Part shown: positions 14,450 to 21,443 of the stretch, one piece after another
How positions within the stretch are numbered: position 1 is the stretch's first letter
How the letters are laid out: each line of letters opens with the position of its first letter
Source: an uncultured Flavobacterium sp.
Lineage (GTDB): Bacteria > Bacteroidota > Bacteroidia > Flavobacteriales > Flavobacteriaceae
Assembly (NCBI RefSeq): GCF_946479975.1
Contig: NZ_CAMLIX010000052.1
Location: 1-22,762, forward strand
Reading direction: 5' to 3'
Length of the DNA stretch: 22,762 bases
Program-made: the position numbers and the translations under genes
Notes under the pieces: generated by a model
Told to the model about the DNA's origin: nothing
The model's database searches: none
The model's input: the letters and a program-made list of their open reading frames with translations, nothing else

Positions 14450-15170
14450 GGTTGTTGGCAATAACTTCTTTCAAATTGTCTAGATTACCAATCTTTATTT
14501 TTTCGTCAAACGAAGCAATATGTTTGCTGTGATGCACATCGGTACCGCAAAAATCATACATTCCTTTTTTAAGAAGTTCGTCGGCTGTTTTGGTGATTTT
14601 GGAACCATAATATTCTACCGTAGAAAGCAGATTCAATTGAAAAAAACAACCCGCATTTTTAAGTTTTTCATATTCACTAAAATGATCATGATAATAAACA
14701 TAACGTTCTGGATGTGCTAAAACCGGAATATAACCTGCTACTTGTATGTCAAATATAGTTTTAAGCAAATTCATAGGAGCGCTTAAATAGGATATTTCTA
14801 CAAGAATATAATTGTCTTTTAAAGTCAGTAGTTTTTCTTCTTTAAAATGATTTTCAAACCAAATATCAATAAAATATTCTGCAGAGGCCTTTATAGGAAT
14901 ATCAATATTGTTTTCTGCCAATGCATTCTTGGTTTCCTCCAATTTTTCGGTTATAATTTCGGGAGAATTATTCCAAACATAATGACTAATGTGAGGCGTT
15001 GTAATAATTTGAGCAATTCCTAGCTCATGTAGAGATTGAGTTAACTTTATTGATTTAGCCAAATTTTTAGCTCCATCATCAATGCCGGGCAAAACATGAG
15101 AATGTATGTCTACAAAATCACCATTAAGCAGTTCTTTTAATTTAGGTTTTGATTTGAAGAATGAAAGCAT
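14433..15170 (-). CDS. PHP-type tyrosine-protein phosphatase (CpsB/YwqE family)
   Basis: A metal-dependent phosphatase of the PHP fold that removes phosphate from bacterial tyrosine kinases of polysaccharide export machinery. It has 245 residues, typical of CpsB/YwqE. Metal-binding motifs are DIHSHVLPGIDDG (21-33, H23 and H25), the TTPHIS segment (H60), E99/E125 region acids, AHPERY (H153) and the terminal GTDVHH (D211, H213). It is cytoplasmic. Its neighbour across the convergent junction is the polysaccharide-initiating transferase, which supports a role in capsule or exopolysaccharide control. The cognate tyrosine kinase (Wzc-like) is not in the window. A -7 promoter element lies at 15205-15212. 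Confidence 0.93.
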   Translation of the reverse strand: MLSFFKSKPKLKELLNGDFVDIHSHVLPGIDDGAKNLAKSIKLTQSLHELGIAQIITTPHISHYVWNNSPEIITEKLEETKNALAENNIDIPIKASAEYFIDIWFENHFKEEKLLTLKDNYILVEISYLSAPMNLLKTIFDIQVAGYIPVLAHPERYVYYHDHFSEYEKLKNAGCFFQLNLLSTVEYYGSKITKTADELLKKGMYDFCGTDVHHSKHIASFDEKIKIGNLDNLKEVIANNQFFKF

Positions 15171-15204
15171 GGGGCAAAAGTTTCTAATTCAATATTGTAA
15201 AGTG

Positions 15205-15212
15205 CAAAATTA
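15205..15212 (-). promoter_or_regulatory. -7 promoter element of the PHP phosphatase gene
   Basis: On the minus strand TAATTTTG matches TANNTTTG and lies 35 bases upstream of the ATG at 15170. No clear -33 element is seen. Confidence 0.4.
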
Positions 15213-15248
15213 GTGTAGAATTTCTAATAAGACATTTTAGAATTATAC

Positions 15249-15256
15249 TATATTTG
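15249..15256 (+). promoter_or_regulatory. -7 promoter element of the DUF5009 gene
   Basis: TATATTTG matches TANNTTTG and lies 25 bases before the ATG at 15282. No TTTG is found 19 bases upstream. Confidence 0.45.
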
Positions 15257-15281
15257 ATTTTTAGTAATAAAGTAAAAAATT

Positions 15282-16472
15282 ATGAAAATAAAAGAGAATT
15301 TATTCAGTAAAAGGATTATTTCTATCGATGCCTTAAGAGGGATCACCATTTTTGTAATGATTTTTGTTAACGAACTGGCAAGTATTAAAAAAGTACCGCA
15401 ATGGATGAGGCACATGCCGGCAGATGCAGATGCGATGACTTTTGTCGATTTAGTTTTTCCTGCATTTTTATTTATTGTCGGAATGTCAATTCCGTTTGCT
15501 TTTAATGCCAGATTGCTAAAAGGCAATAGTACAAAAACAATTTGGACACATACTTTAAAACGAGCTTTAGCACTTATAATCATTGGTGTTTTTATGGTAA
15601 ATGCAGAATACGGTTATGATGCGTCTAAAATGATAATTACACCCGTTTTGTGGGCACTTTTAGCCTACATAATGCCAATCCCAATTTGGAATAAATACCC
15701 AAAAGATTTTCCAGTTTGGCTAAAAAATATACTGCAATACGGCGGGATTCTGGTTCTTGTTGCACTTTACTTTTTCTATATCCAAGATACGGGCGAAAGA
15801 GGAATGACTCCAAAGTGGTGGGGAATTCTAGGATTAATTGGCTGGGCGTATCTTTTTACGGTAATTTATTACTGGCTGGTTTCTGGAAATTTATGGGCAA
15901 TGATTGGGTTTTTAGTTTTTTGTATCGTTATGAATTCGCTCAATCTTACTGAAAATTCATTTGTTCAAAGTACTTCTTGGCTTAGCTTTATTACGGGTCA
16001 TCTTACACACGCAGCTTTGGCGTCGGCAGGAATTATTATTTCATTATTATTTTTTGATAAAAAAATAGAGAACAAAATCAATTGGACGGTAATAGGTTTT
16101 ATTGTTTTCTTTTTTTCGGTTGGATTTTTTATGAGACCTTTTTTCGGAATCTCAAAAATACACGCAACTCCATCTTGGACAATGCTGTCAGCTGGAATTT
16201 GTACCGTTTTGTTTTACTTTTTGTATTGGTTAATGGAGATTAAAAAACAAACCAAATGGAGCGAATTCTTCATGCCCGCTGCCGAAAATCCTTTATTGAT
16301 TTATATTCTGCCTGGAATTATTTATTATTTCTGCAAGGCCTTGAACTTCCATATTATTCCAGGATATTTCAGAGTAGGAATTCCCGGAATCATTTGGTCT
16401 TTGGTATTTTCAACCATTATGCTTTTCGTAATGAAAATCCTGAATCGATATAAAATTCAGTTGCATCTTTAA
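15282..16472 (+). CDS. DUF5009 / heparan-alpha-glucosaminide N-acetyltransferase-like membrane protein
   Basis: A 396-residue integral membrane protein related to the lysosomal HGSNAT transmembrane acetyltransferase family. That family moves an acetyl group from cytosolic acetyl-CoA across the membrane to a glycan amino group. The N-terminal mark RIISIDALRGITIFVMIFVNE (11-31) and the segment RHMPADADAMTFVDLVFPAF (43-62, with H44) followed by LFIVGMSIPFAF are characteristic. About ten hydrophobic helices follow. Near the C-terminus AAENPLLIYILPGIIYYFC is also a family segment. The bacterial substrate is unknown. Its place among polysaccharide genes fits sugar acetylation of envelope glycans, but this is inference. 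A GTTTCAA-type hairpin follows 10 bases after the stop and separates it from the GT2 gene. Confidence 0.88.
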   Translation: MKIKENLFSKRIISIDALRGITIFVMIFVNELASIKKVPQWMRHMPADADAMTFVDLVFPAFLFIVGMSIPFAFNARLLKGNSTKTIWTHTLKRALALIIIGVFMVNAEYGYDASKMIITPVLWALLAYIMPIPIWNKYPKDFPVWLKNILQYGGILVLVALYFFYIQDTGERGMTPKWWGILGLIGWAYLFTVIYYWLVSGNLWAMIGFLVFCIVMNSLNLTENSFVQSTSWLSFITGHLTHAALASAGIIISLLFFDKKIENKINWTVIGFIVFFFSVGFFMRPFFGISKIHATPSWTMLSAGICTVLFYFLYWLMEIKKQTKWSEFFMPAAENPLLIYILPGIIYYFCKALNFHIIPGYFRVGIPGIIWSLVFSTIMLFVMKILNRYKIQLHL

Positions 16473-16482
16473 AGATTTTTTT

Positions 16483-16548
16483 GTTTCAAGTTTCAAGTTT
16501 CAGGTTGCGCAACCTGAAATCTGAAACTTGAAACCTTAAACTTGAAAC
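16483..16548. repeat. GTTTCAA-family hairpin element with a 22-base perfect palindrome
   Basis: The left arm has units GTTTCAA, GTTTCAA, GTTTCAG. The right arm, read on the minus strand, has GTTTCAA, GTTTAAG, GTTTCAA, GTTTCAG, ATTTCAG. At the centre 16498-16519 is a perfect 22-base palindrome around CAGGTTGCGCAACCTG. It starts 10 bases after the stop of the DUF5009 gene. It could also act as a transcription terminator or mRNA-end stabiliser, though no T-run follows. Confidence 0.85.
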
Positions 16549-16571
16549 AACGTTTAAAAGCGTCCGCTTGG

Positions 16572-16601
16572 TTTGGGGTTATTATAAAATTTCTACCTTT
16601 C
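16572..16601 (+). promoter_or_regulatory. Possible promoter of the GT2 gene
   Basis: TTTG (16572-16575), an 18-base spacer and TACCTTTC (16594-16601), one mismatch from TANNTTTG. The ATG chosen for the gene lies 26 bases further on. Confidence 0.4.
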
Positions 16602-16627
16602 GGCCAAAATCTACAAGATCAATTTAC

Positions 16628-17791
16628 ATGCAGTTATCGGTAATTATTTTGAATTATAATGTGCGTTACTTTCTGGAACAATGCGTTTTAAGTGTTCAGG
16701 AAGCAATCGCAGCAATCGATGCCGAAATTATTGTGGTTGATAACAATTCATCAGATGAAAGTGTTTTGATGATGAAAGAAAAATTTCCTGATGTAAAATT
16801 GATTGAAAACAAAGAGAATTTCGGTTTTCCCAAAGGAAATAATATTGGTTTTCGTCAAGCGAAAGGAAAGTACATCTGTATTTTAAATCCCGATACCGTT
16901 GTTGCTCAAGATACCTTTACAAAGATTCTGGCTTTCGCCGAAAGGCAGAATAATCTCGGTATTATTGGCTGTAAATTAATTGATGGAACTGGAGAATTTC
17001 TGCCAGAAAGCAAAAGAGGAATTCCGACTCCTTGGGTTGCCTTCACAAAAATTTTCGGATTGTATAAAATCTTTCCCAAAGGCAGGCTTTTTAATCAATA
17101 TTACGCGCAGCATTTAAATCAATACGAAACAGGAAAAGTAGATATTCTCGTTGGAGCTTTTATGTTTTTAGAAAGAGAATTGTATCAGGATTTAGGAGGT
17201 TTTGATGAAGATTGTTTTATGTACGCAGATGATATCGATTTGTCGTATCGCGCGCTTCAAAAACAAAAGACAAATTATTATTTTGCTGAAACTACAGTTT
17301 TACATTATAAAGGAGAAAGTACTGTAAAAGATGAAAAATACATGAAGCACTTTCAAGAAGCGATGAGTTTCTTTTATAAAAAGCATTTTAAGAAATCGCT
17401 GTTTTTTAGTTTTTTCATTCAAATTGGAACTTGGTTTTTTTCTTTTATAAAAATGTTTCAAGGAAAAACAACAATAAAACCCAATCCAGAATTGTATCTT
17501 TTTTGTTCTTTAAATGAAGTTTTCTCTGAAAAATTAGCTTTAACTTTAAAAAATAAAGTCAGCTTTTTAGAAATCCCCGAGGAAAAAATGGTAAATTCGT
17601 GCCTGATTTTTAAGGGTAAAAAGGTTGAGATTATTTTGGATAATCAGTATGTTTCATTCAAAAAATGTATCAAAATCATAGAAACTCTTAAAGATAAGAG
17701 TATTACTTTTAAAATTTTACCCAAAAATACCAATTTTATTATTGGAAGCGACTCTAGAAATGAGAGAGGTCAAATTATAAAAATTGAGTAA
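16628..17791 (+). CDS. Family 2 glycosyltransferase (rhamnosyltransferase-like) with an extra C-terminal domain
   Basis: A 387-residue GT-A-fold glycosyltransferase likely adding a sugar to a lipid-linked polysaccharide at the cytoplasmic membrane. I start at the ATG at 16628, because the GT2 fold begins at once (MQLSVIILNYNVRYFLEQ). A TTG-started extension to 16568 carries no family character and covers a promoter-like sequence. Motifs are IIVVDNNSSDES (34-45), ENFGFPKGNNIGFRQAKG (63-80), the NPDT metal-site segment (87-90), LVGAFMFLERELYQDLGGFD (acceptor part) and DDIDLSYR. After a hydrophobic segment (LFFSFFIQIGTWFFSFI, near 255-275) an additional ~95 residues follow, ending NFIIGSDSRNERGQIIKI, which are not part of the catalytic fold. 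Similar tails occur in other Bacteroidota GT2 proteins as far as I recall. Confidence 0.92.
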   Translation: MQLSVIILNYNVRYFLEQCVLSVQEAIAAIDAEIIVVDNNSSDESVLMMKEKFPDVKLIENKENFGFPKGNNIGFRQAKGKYICILNPDTVVAQDTFTKILAFAERQNNLGIIGCKLIDGTGEFLPESKRGIPTPWVAFTKIFGLYKIFPKGRLFNQYYAQHLNQYETGKVDILVGAFMFLERELYQDLGGFDEDCFMYADDIDLSYRALQKQKTNYYFAETTVLHYKGESTVKDEKYMKHFQEAMSFFYKKHFKKSLFFSFFIQIGTWFFSFIKMFQGKTTIKPNPELYLFCSLNEVFSEKLALTLKNKVSFLEIPEEKMVNSCLIFKGKKVEIILDNQYVSFKKCIKIIETLKDKSITFKILPKNTNFIIGSDSRNERGQIIKIE

Positions 17792-17875
17792 AAAATTATA
17801 TTAAGTGTAATTTATATTTAAAATATTCAGTAATTTCGCAATCTGAAAATCAAAAACATCTTTTAGATTAACAAT

Positions 17876-19225
17876 ATGGCAAGATTTGAATTAAAACTTC
17901 CAAAAATGGGAGAAAGTGTCGCTGAAGCAACCATTACCAATTGGTTGAAAGAAGTTGGAGACAAAATTGAAGCTGATGAAGCAGTACTCGAAATTGCAAC
18001 AGATAAAGTTGACAGTGAGGTGCCTAGCGAAGTATCGGGAATTTTAGTTGAGCAATTGTTTGGTAAAGATGATTTAGTACAAGTAGGGCAGACTATCGCC
18101 ATTATTGAAACTGAAGGTGGCGAAACTACAACAGCACCAGCAAATGTAGTTGAAGAAACTGTTCCTGCAGCGGCGGTTGAGATAGAAAAATCTATTGAAG
18201 CAGTTAAGGAAACAGTGGCAACGTCAGAAGATTTCTCAGGATCAGATAAATTCTTTTCTCCGTTAGTGAAAAATATCGCAAAAGAAGAAGGTATTTCTTT
18301 AAATGAACTGGAGAATATTGCAGGTTCAGGAAAAGACGGACGAGTAACCAAAGAAGATATTTTAAAACATATAGATGATCGTAAAGCTGGAATTGTACAA
18401 GCGCCGCAAGCAGTTGTAGAAGCTCCAAAAACGGTTGCTGAAACTCCAAAAGCTGTTCAGGCACCAGAGCCGGTTGCTCAAAAAAGCCAGCAGGCAGTTC
18501 CTGTTTCTGTAAACGGCGGTGATGAAATCATTGAAATGGACAGAATGCGTAAACTGATTTCGGGTTATATGACGGCATCAGTTCAAACTTCTGCTCACGT
18601 ACAATCTTTCATCGAAGTTGATGTTACGAATATTGTAAAATGGAGAGAAAAAGTAAAAACGGCTTTCGAAAAAAGAGAAGGCGAGAAGTTGACTTTTACT
18701 CCAATTATGATGGAAGCAGTTGCAAAAGCGCTTAAAGATTTCCCTGGAATGAATATTTCTGTTGACGGCGATTACATCATTAAAAAGAAAAATATCAATT
18801 TAGGAATGGCAGCAGCTTTGCCAAACGGAAATTTAATTGTTCCTGTTATTAAAAATGCAGATCAGTTAAACTTGGTTGGAATGGCAAAAGCGGTTAACGA
18901 TTTAGGAAACCGTGCAAAAGCTGGAAAATTAAAACCAGACGATACACAAGGCGGGACTTACACAGTAACAAATGTTGGTACGTTTGGAAGTGTTTTTGGA
19001 ACGCCAATTATCAACCAGCCACAAGTTGGAATTCTAGCACTTGGAGCAATTCGTAAAGTGCCTGCGGTTATCGAAACTCCAGAAGGAGATTTTATCGGAA
19101 TTCGTCAAAAAATGTTCTTGTCACACTCTTATGATCATAGAGTTGTAGATGGAGCATTAGGAGGAAGTTTTGTAAAAAGAGTTGCAGAATATTTAGAAGC
19201 TTTTGATGTAGATAGAGATTTCTAA
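17876..19225 (+). CDS. 2-oxo acid dehydrogenase complex E2 (dihydrolipoamide acyltransferase)
   Basis: The core enzyme moves an acyl group from lipoyl-lysine to CoA in a pyruvate, branched-chain or 2-oxoglutarate dehydrogenase complex. It has 449 residues. The lipoyl domain (1-80) carries the modified lysine K44 in EIATDKVDSEV. The peripheral E1/E3-binding domain is at ~127-167 (FSPLVKNIAKEEGISLNELE, GSGKDGRVTKEDILKH). A mobile A/P/V-rich linker covers ~170-212. The catalytic domain ends with SHSYDHRVVDGALGG (catalytic H421 and D425). DKVDSEV is the lipoyl motif often seen in branched-chain or general E2 proteins of Bacteroidota, so a BCKDH E2 is my best guess. E1 and E3 genes are not adjacent. 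A terminator follows at 19247-19282. Confidence 0.93.
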   Translation: MARFELKLPKMGESVAEATITNWLKEVGDKIEADEAVLEIATDKVDSEVPSEVSGILVEQLFGKDDLVQVGQTIAIIETEGGETTTAPANVVEETVPAAAVEIEKSIEAVKETVATSEDFSGSDKFFSPLVKNIAKEEGISLNELENIAGSGKDGRVTKEDILKHIDDRKAGIVQAPQAVVEAPKTVAETPKAVQAPEPVAQKSQQAVPVSVNGGDEIIEMDRMRKLISGYMTASVQTSAHVQSFIEVDVTNIVKWREKVKTAFEKREGEKLTFTPIMMEAVAKALKDFPGMNISVDGDYIIKKKNINLGMAAALPNGNLIVPVIKNADQLNLVGMAKAVNDLGNRAKAGKLKPDDTQGGTYTVTNVGTFGSVFGTPIINQPQVGILALGAIRKVPAVIETPEGDFIGIRQKMFLSHSYDHRVVDGALGGSFVKRVAEYLEAFDVDRDF

Positions 19226-19246
19226 AATCAATTATACTATAAATTC

Positions 19247-19282
19247 AAATCCGATAGGTTTAAAACTTGTCGGATTTTTTTT
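19247..19282 (+). terminator. Intrinsic terminator of the E2 gene
   Basis: AAATCCGA (19247-19254) pairs with TCGGATTT (19270-19277). The inner part AGGTTT/AAACTT extends the stem with one G-U pair. Eight T residues (19275-19282) follow the GC-containing stem. It lies 22 bases after the stop codon. Confidence 0.85.
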
Positions 19283-19416
19283 GTTTTGTAAGAAAAGGTT
19301 AAGATTCGAATGCTGAAACTGTTTTAGACTGGTTTTGCAAATGTTAAAATCGCAAAATTGAAAGCTTTTTTAGACAAAAAAAGTCAGAAAAAAGGAGGAT
19401 ATTCGGCTTTAAAAAT

Positions 19417-19424
19417 TACATTTG
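19417..19424 (+). promoter_or_regulatory. -7 promoter element of the exonuclease-FAH-Hpt unit
   Basis: TACATTTG matches TANNTTTG and lies 20 bases before the ATG at 19445. No -33 TTTG is at the expected distance. The rest of the 219-base gap holds only the E2 terminator. Confidence 0.5.
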
Positions 19425-19444
19425 TACACTTATAAAAATTAGAA

Positions 19445-20215
19445 ATGGAATTAAAACTTAACAAACCAATTTGCTTTTTTGATCTCGAGACAACGGGAAT
19501 TGATATCGGTAAAGATCGAATCGTAGAAATCTCAATATTTAAAGTTTTTCCTAACGGAAATAAAGAAAGTAAAACCTGGTTGGTTAATCCAACAATTCCA
19601 ATTCCTCCGCAAACAACTGCTGTTCATGGTATCACAGATGAGAAGGTGGCAAATGAACCTACTTTTGTAGAATTGGCACCACATATTCATAATATGATTA
19701 AAGACAGTGATTTGGGCGGATTCAATTCAGATCGTTTTGATATTCCACTTTTGGCAGAAGAATTACTTCGCGCCGGAGTCGATTTTGATATGAAAAATAA
19801 AGTTTCAGTAGATGTGCAGACAATTTTTCATAAAATGGAAGAGCGTACTTTAAGTGCGGCGTTAAAATTTTATTGTGGAAAAAGTCTTGAAAACGCCCAT
19901 TCTGCTGAAGCAGATACAATGGCAACTTACGAAATTTTAAAGGCGCAGTTAGATCGTTACCCAGAATTGGAAAATGACATGAAATCATTGTCTGAATTTA
20001 CAACTCGTAAAAAAATTGCCGATTTTGCAGGAATGATCGCTTTTGATAAAGATGATGAAGAAATTTTTACATTCGGAAAACACAAAGGAGCAAAAGTGCT
20101 AAAAGTGCTGGAAACCGAACCAGGATATTTCAGCTGGATTCAAAACGCAGATTTTCCTTTGTACACCAAAAAGGTTTTGACAGCAATTAAGTTAAGGAAA
20201 TTAAACACTAAATAA
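19445..20215 (+). CDS. DEDDh 3'-5' exonuclease (DnaQ/ExoX-like)
   Basis: A 256-residue DnaQ-superfamily nuclease that removes nucleotides from DNA or RNA 3' ends. Catalytic residues are visible: D13 and E15 in FFDLETTGID, D99 in FNSDRFDIPLL, and H152 and D157 in AHSAEADTMATYEIL. HGITDE (61-66) is the ExoII-side segment common to PolC/DnaQ epsilon-type domains. The last ~50 residues (FTFGKHKGAKVLKVLETEPG, YFSWIQNADFP) form a small domain known from the ends of ExoX-like and related nucleases (DUF3820-like). It is therefore probably a stand-alone repair or trimming nuclease rather than a replicative proofreading subunit. An 87-base CAGTTTT element begins at its stop codon. Confidence 0.92.
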   Translation: MELKLNKPICFFDLETTGIDIGKDRIVEISIFKVFPNGNKESKTWLVNPTIPIPPQTTAVHGITDEKVANEPTFVELAPHIHNMIKDSDLGGFNSDRFDIPLLAEELLRAGVDFDMKNKVSVDVQTIFHKMEERTLSAALKFYCGKSLENAHSAEADTMATYEILKAQLDRYPELENDMKSLSEFTTRKKIADFAGMIAFDKDDEEIFTFGKHKGAKVLKVLETEPGYFSWIQNADFPLYTKKVLTAIKLRKLNTK

Positions 20216-20302
20216 AGTTTTCAGTCGCAGTCGCAGTATTCAGTTTATATAGAAACTGTTTAATTGTTTTTTGACTGTGACTGAAAACTGTGACTGAAAA
20301 CT
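20216..20302. repeat. Solo CAGTTTT-family inverted-repeat element
   Basis: The left end AGTTTTCAGTCGCAG (20216-20230) and the reverse complement of 20288-20302 match at 14 of 15 positions. An inner hairpin, CAGTTT (20241-20246) with AAACTG (20253-20258), lies in the middle. The left 28 bases match the outer end of the four-helix-bundle unit (6010-5983 reversed) at 25 positions. It fills the whole gap between the exonuclease stop and the start of the FAH gene and ends 6 bases before the ATG. Confidence 0.85.
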
Positions 20303-20308
20303 AAAAGA

Positions 20309-20920
20309 ATGAAGATTATCTGTGTCGGCAGGAATTATGCCAATCATATAGAAGAGTTAAAAAACGAGCGTCCAAGTGAGCCTGTTGTTTTTATGAAACC
20401 AGATTCTGCGGTTTTGTTAAAACAGCATCCGTTTGTAATTCCGGAGTTTTCTCAAGATGTTCATCATGAAATCGAAATAATCGTAAAGATTAATAAAGTT
20501 GGAAAATATATTGAGCCTAAATTTGCTCATAAATATTATGATGATATAAGTGTCGGAATCGATTTTACGGCGCGTGATCTACAGAGTAAATTAAAAGAAA
20601 AAGGACTTCCTTGGGAAAAAGCCAAAGCATTTGACGGCTCGGCAGTTATTGGAGATTTTTTGCCAAAAACTGATTTTGTTTCTATGGAAAATCTTAATTT
20701 TGAATTAAGAACAAATGGAGAAACAGTTCAAAAAGGAAATTCAAACATGATGCTTTGGAAAATCGATGAATTGATCTCGCACGTATCTCAGTTTTTTACA
20801 TTAAAAATTGGAGATATCATTTTTACAGGAACGCCTGCAGGTGTTTCGGCTGTAAAACCAAACGATGTTTTAGAAGGCTTTTTAGAAGATAAAAAATTAT
20901 TCAGAATACAAGTAAAATAA
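20309..20920 (+). CDS. Fumarylacetoacetate hydrolase family protein (acylpyruvase/FAHD1-like)
   Basis: A 203-residue metal-dependent hydrolase of the FAH fold, the short form seen in acylpyruvate hydrolases and oxaloacetate decarboxylases (YcgM/FAHD1). Motifs are CVGRNYANHIEEL (5-17), EPVVFMKPDSAVL (24-36), the metal-binding EIEIIVKI segment (E-x-E near 52-54 in HHEIEI), GIDFTARDLQ (metal-binding acid) and the ending IIFTGTPAGVSAVKPNDVLE. It acts in the cytoplasm on small 2-oxo acids. The exact substrate is not readable. The leader is the repeat element, and the stop codon overlaps the start of the Hpt gene by one base (TAATG), so the two are translationally coupled. Confidence 0.93.
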   Translation: MKIICVGRNYANHIEELKNERPSEPVVFMKPDSAVLLKQHPFVIPEFSQDVHHEIEIIVKINKVGKYIEPKFAHKYYDDISVGIDFTARDLQSKLKEKGLPWEKAKAFDGSAVIGDFLPKTDFVSMENLNFELRTNGETVQKGNSNMMLWKIDELISHVSQFFTLKIGDIIFTGTPAGVSAVKPNDVLEGFLEDKKLFRIQVK

Positions 20921-21264
20921 TGGCTTTAAAATACAACCTTTCGAAAGTATATGCGCTTTCAGATAACGACCCTGAATTTGTAAATCAAATTTTAACCTTA
21001 TTTGTTACAGAAGTTCCAGAAGATTTAAAACAAATCAAAGAAGGAATTAAGAAAAAGGATCACAAATATGCTTATTCCTACGCTCATAAAATAAAACCAA
21101 CATTAGATTTAATGGGGTTAAATGTCGCTTTTGAAGAAATTCTTCAAGTAGAAGCTTGGACAAAAGCTGAAGGCAAGAAAAAAGATATTATCGAAACTTT
21201 TAAAAGTATTAAAATACAAGTAAAAGAAGCGATTAAAGAAATAAAAAAAGACTTTGATCTTTAA
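20920..21264 (+). CDS. Stand-alone histidine phosphotransfer (Hpt) domain protein
   Basis: A 114-residue single-domain Hpt protein. These carry phosphate between response-regulator receivers of hybrid kinases and final response regulators. The phosphorylated histidine is H56 in YAHKIKPTLDLMGL, which matches the H-x-[IL]-K-[PG] pattern. The rest is a helical bundle (PEFVNQILTLFVTEVPEDLK, AFEEILQVEAWTKAEGK) with a lysine-rich C-terminus. The ATG overlaps the stop of the FAH gene. A stem-loop terminator follows at 21269. No kinase or response regulator is in the window, so the partners are unknown. Confidence 0.9.
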   Translation: MALKYNLSKVYALSDNDPEFVNQILTLFVTEVPEDLKQIKEGIKKKDHKYAYSYAHKIKPTLDLMGLNVAFEEILQVEAWTKAEGKKKDIIETFKSIKIQVKEAIKEIKKDFDL

Positions 21265-21268
21265 TAAA

Positions 21269-21309
21269 TTTGACTTTTCCTGTTTGATTGAAAACAGGAA
21301 AAAGTCAAA
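21269..21309 (+). terminator. Stem-loop terminator after the Hpt gene
   Basis: A 17-base arm (21269-21285) pairs with 21292-21309, with one bulged A. CCTG/CAGG lies at the upper stem. A T-run (21314-21319) follows after a short gap. It ends the exonuclease-FAH-Hpt unit. Confidence 0.75.
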
Positions 21310-21407
21310 ACCATTTTTTAAATTTTGAAAACAGCTTATAGTTTGTAAAAGCCGTTACACTTCCCTCCAAAACAAAATTTAAATTTTTTCTACTTAAAAA
21401 TTACCGT

Positions 21408-21422
21408 CTTACATAATGTAAG
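21408..21422. promoter_or_regulatory. Perfect 7-1-7 palindrome upstream of cinA
   Basis: CTTACAT, A, ATGTAAG is a perfect inverted repeat ending 21 bases before the cinA start. It could be an operator. It could also arise by chance in AT-rich DNA of this length. Confidence 0.25.
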
Positions 21423-21443
21423 AAAAACAAATATTTTACTGAT

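Noticed and set aside
16568..16627. Upstream TTG start adding 20 residues to the GT2 protein
   Set aside because: The extension lacks family character and overlaps a promoter-like TTTG-N18-TACCTTTC; the ATG at 16628 begins exactly at the GT2 fold.
17863..18351. Minus-strand open frame of 162 codons
   Set aside because: It is the low-complexity reverse of the E2 gene's lipoyl and linker region, rich in S, T and A, with no family marks.
20216..20302. CRISPR array
   Set aside because: Units are six or seven bases, tandem and inverted, with no regular unique spacers and no cas genes.
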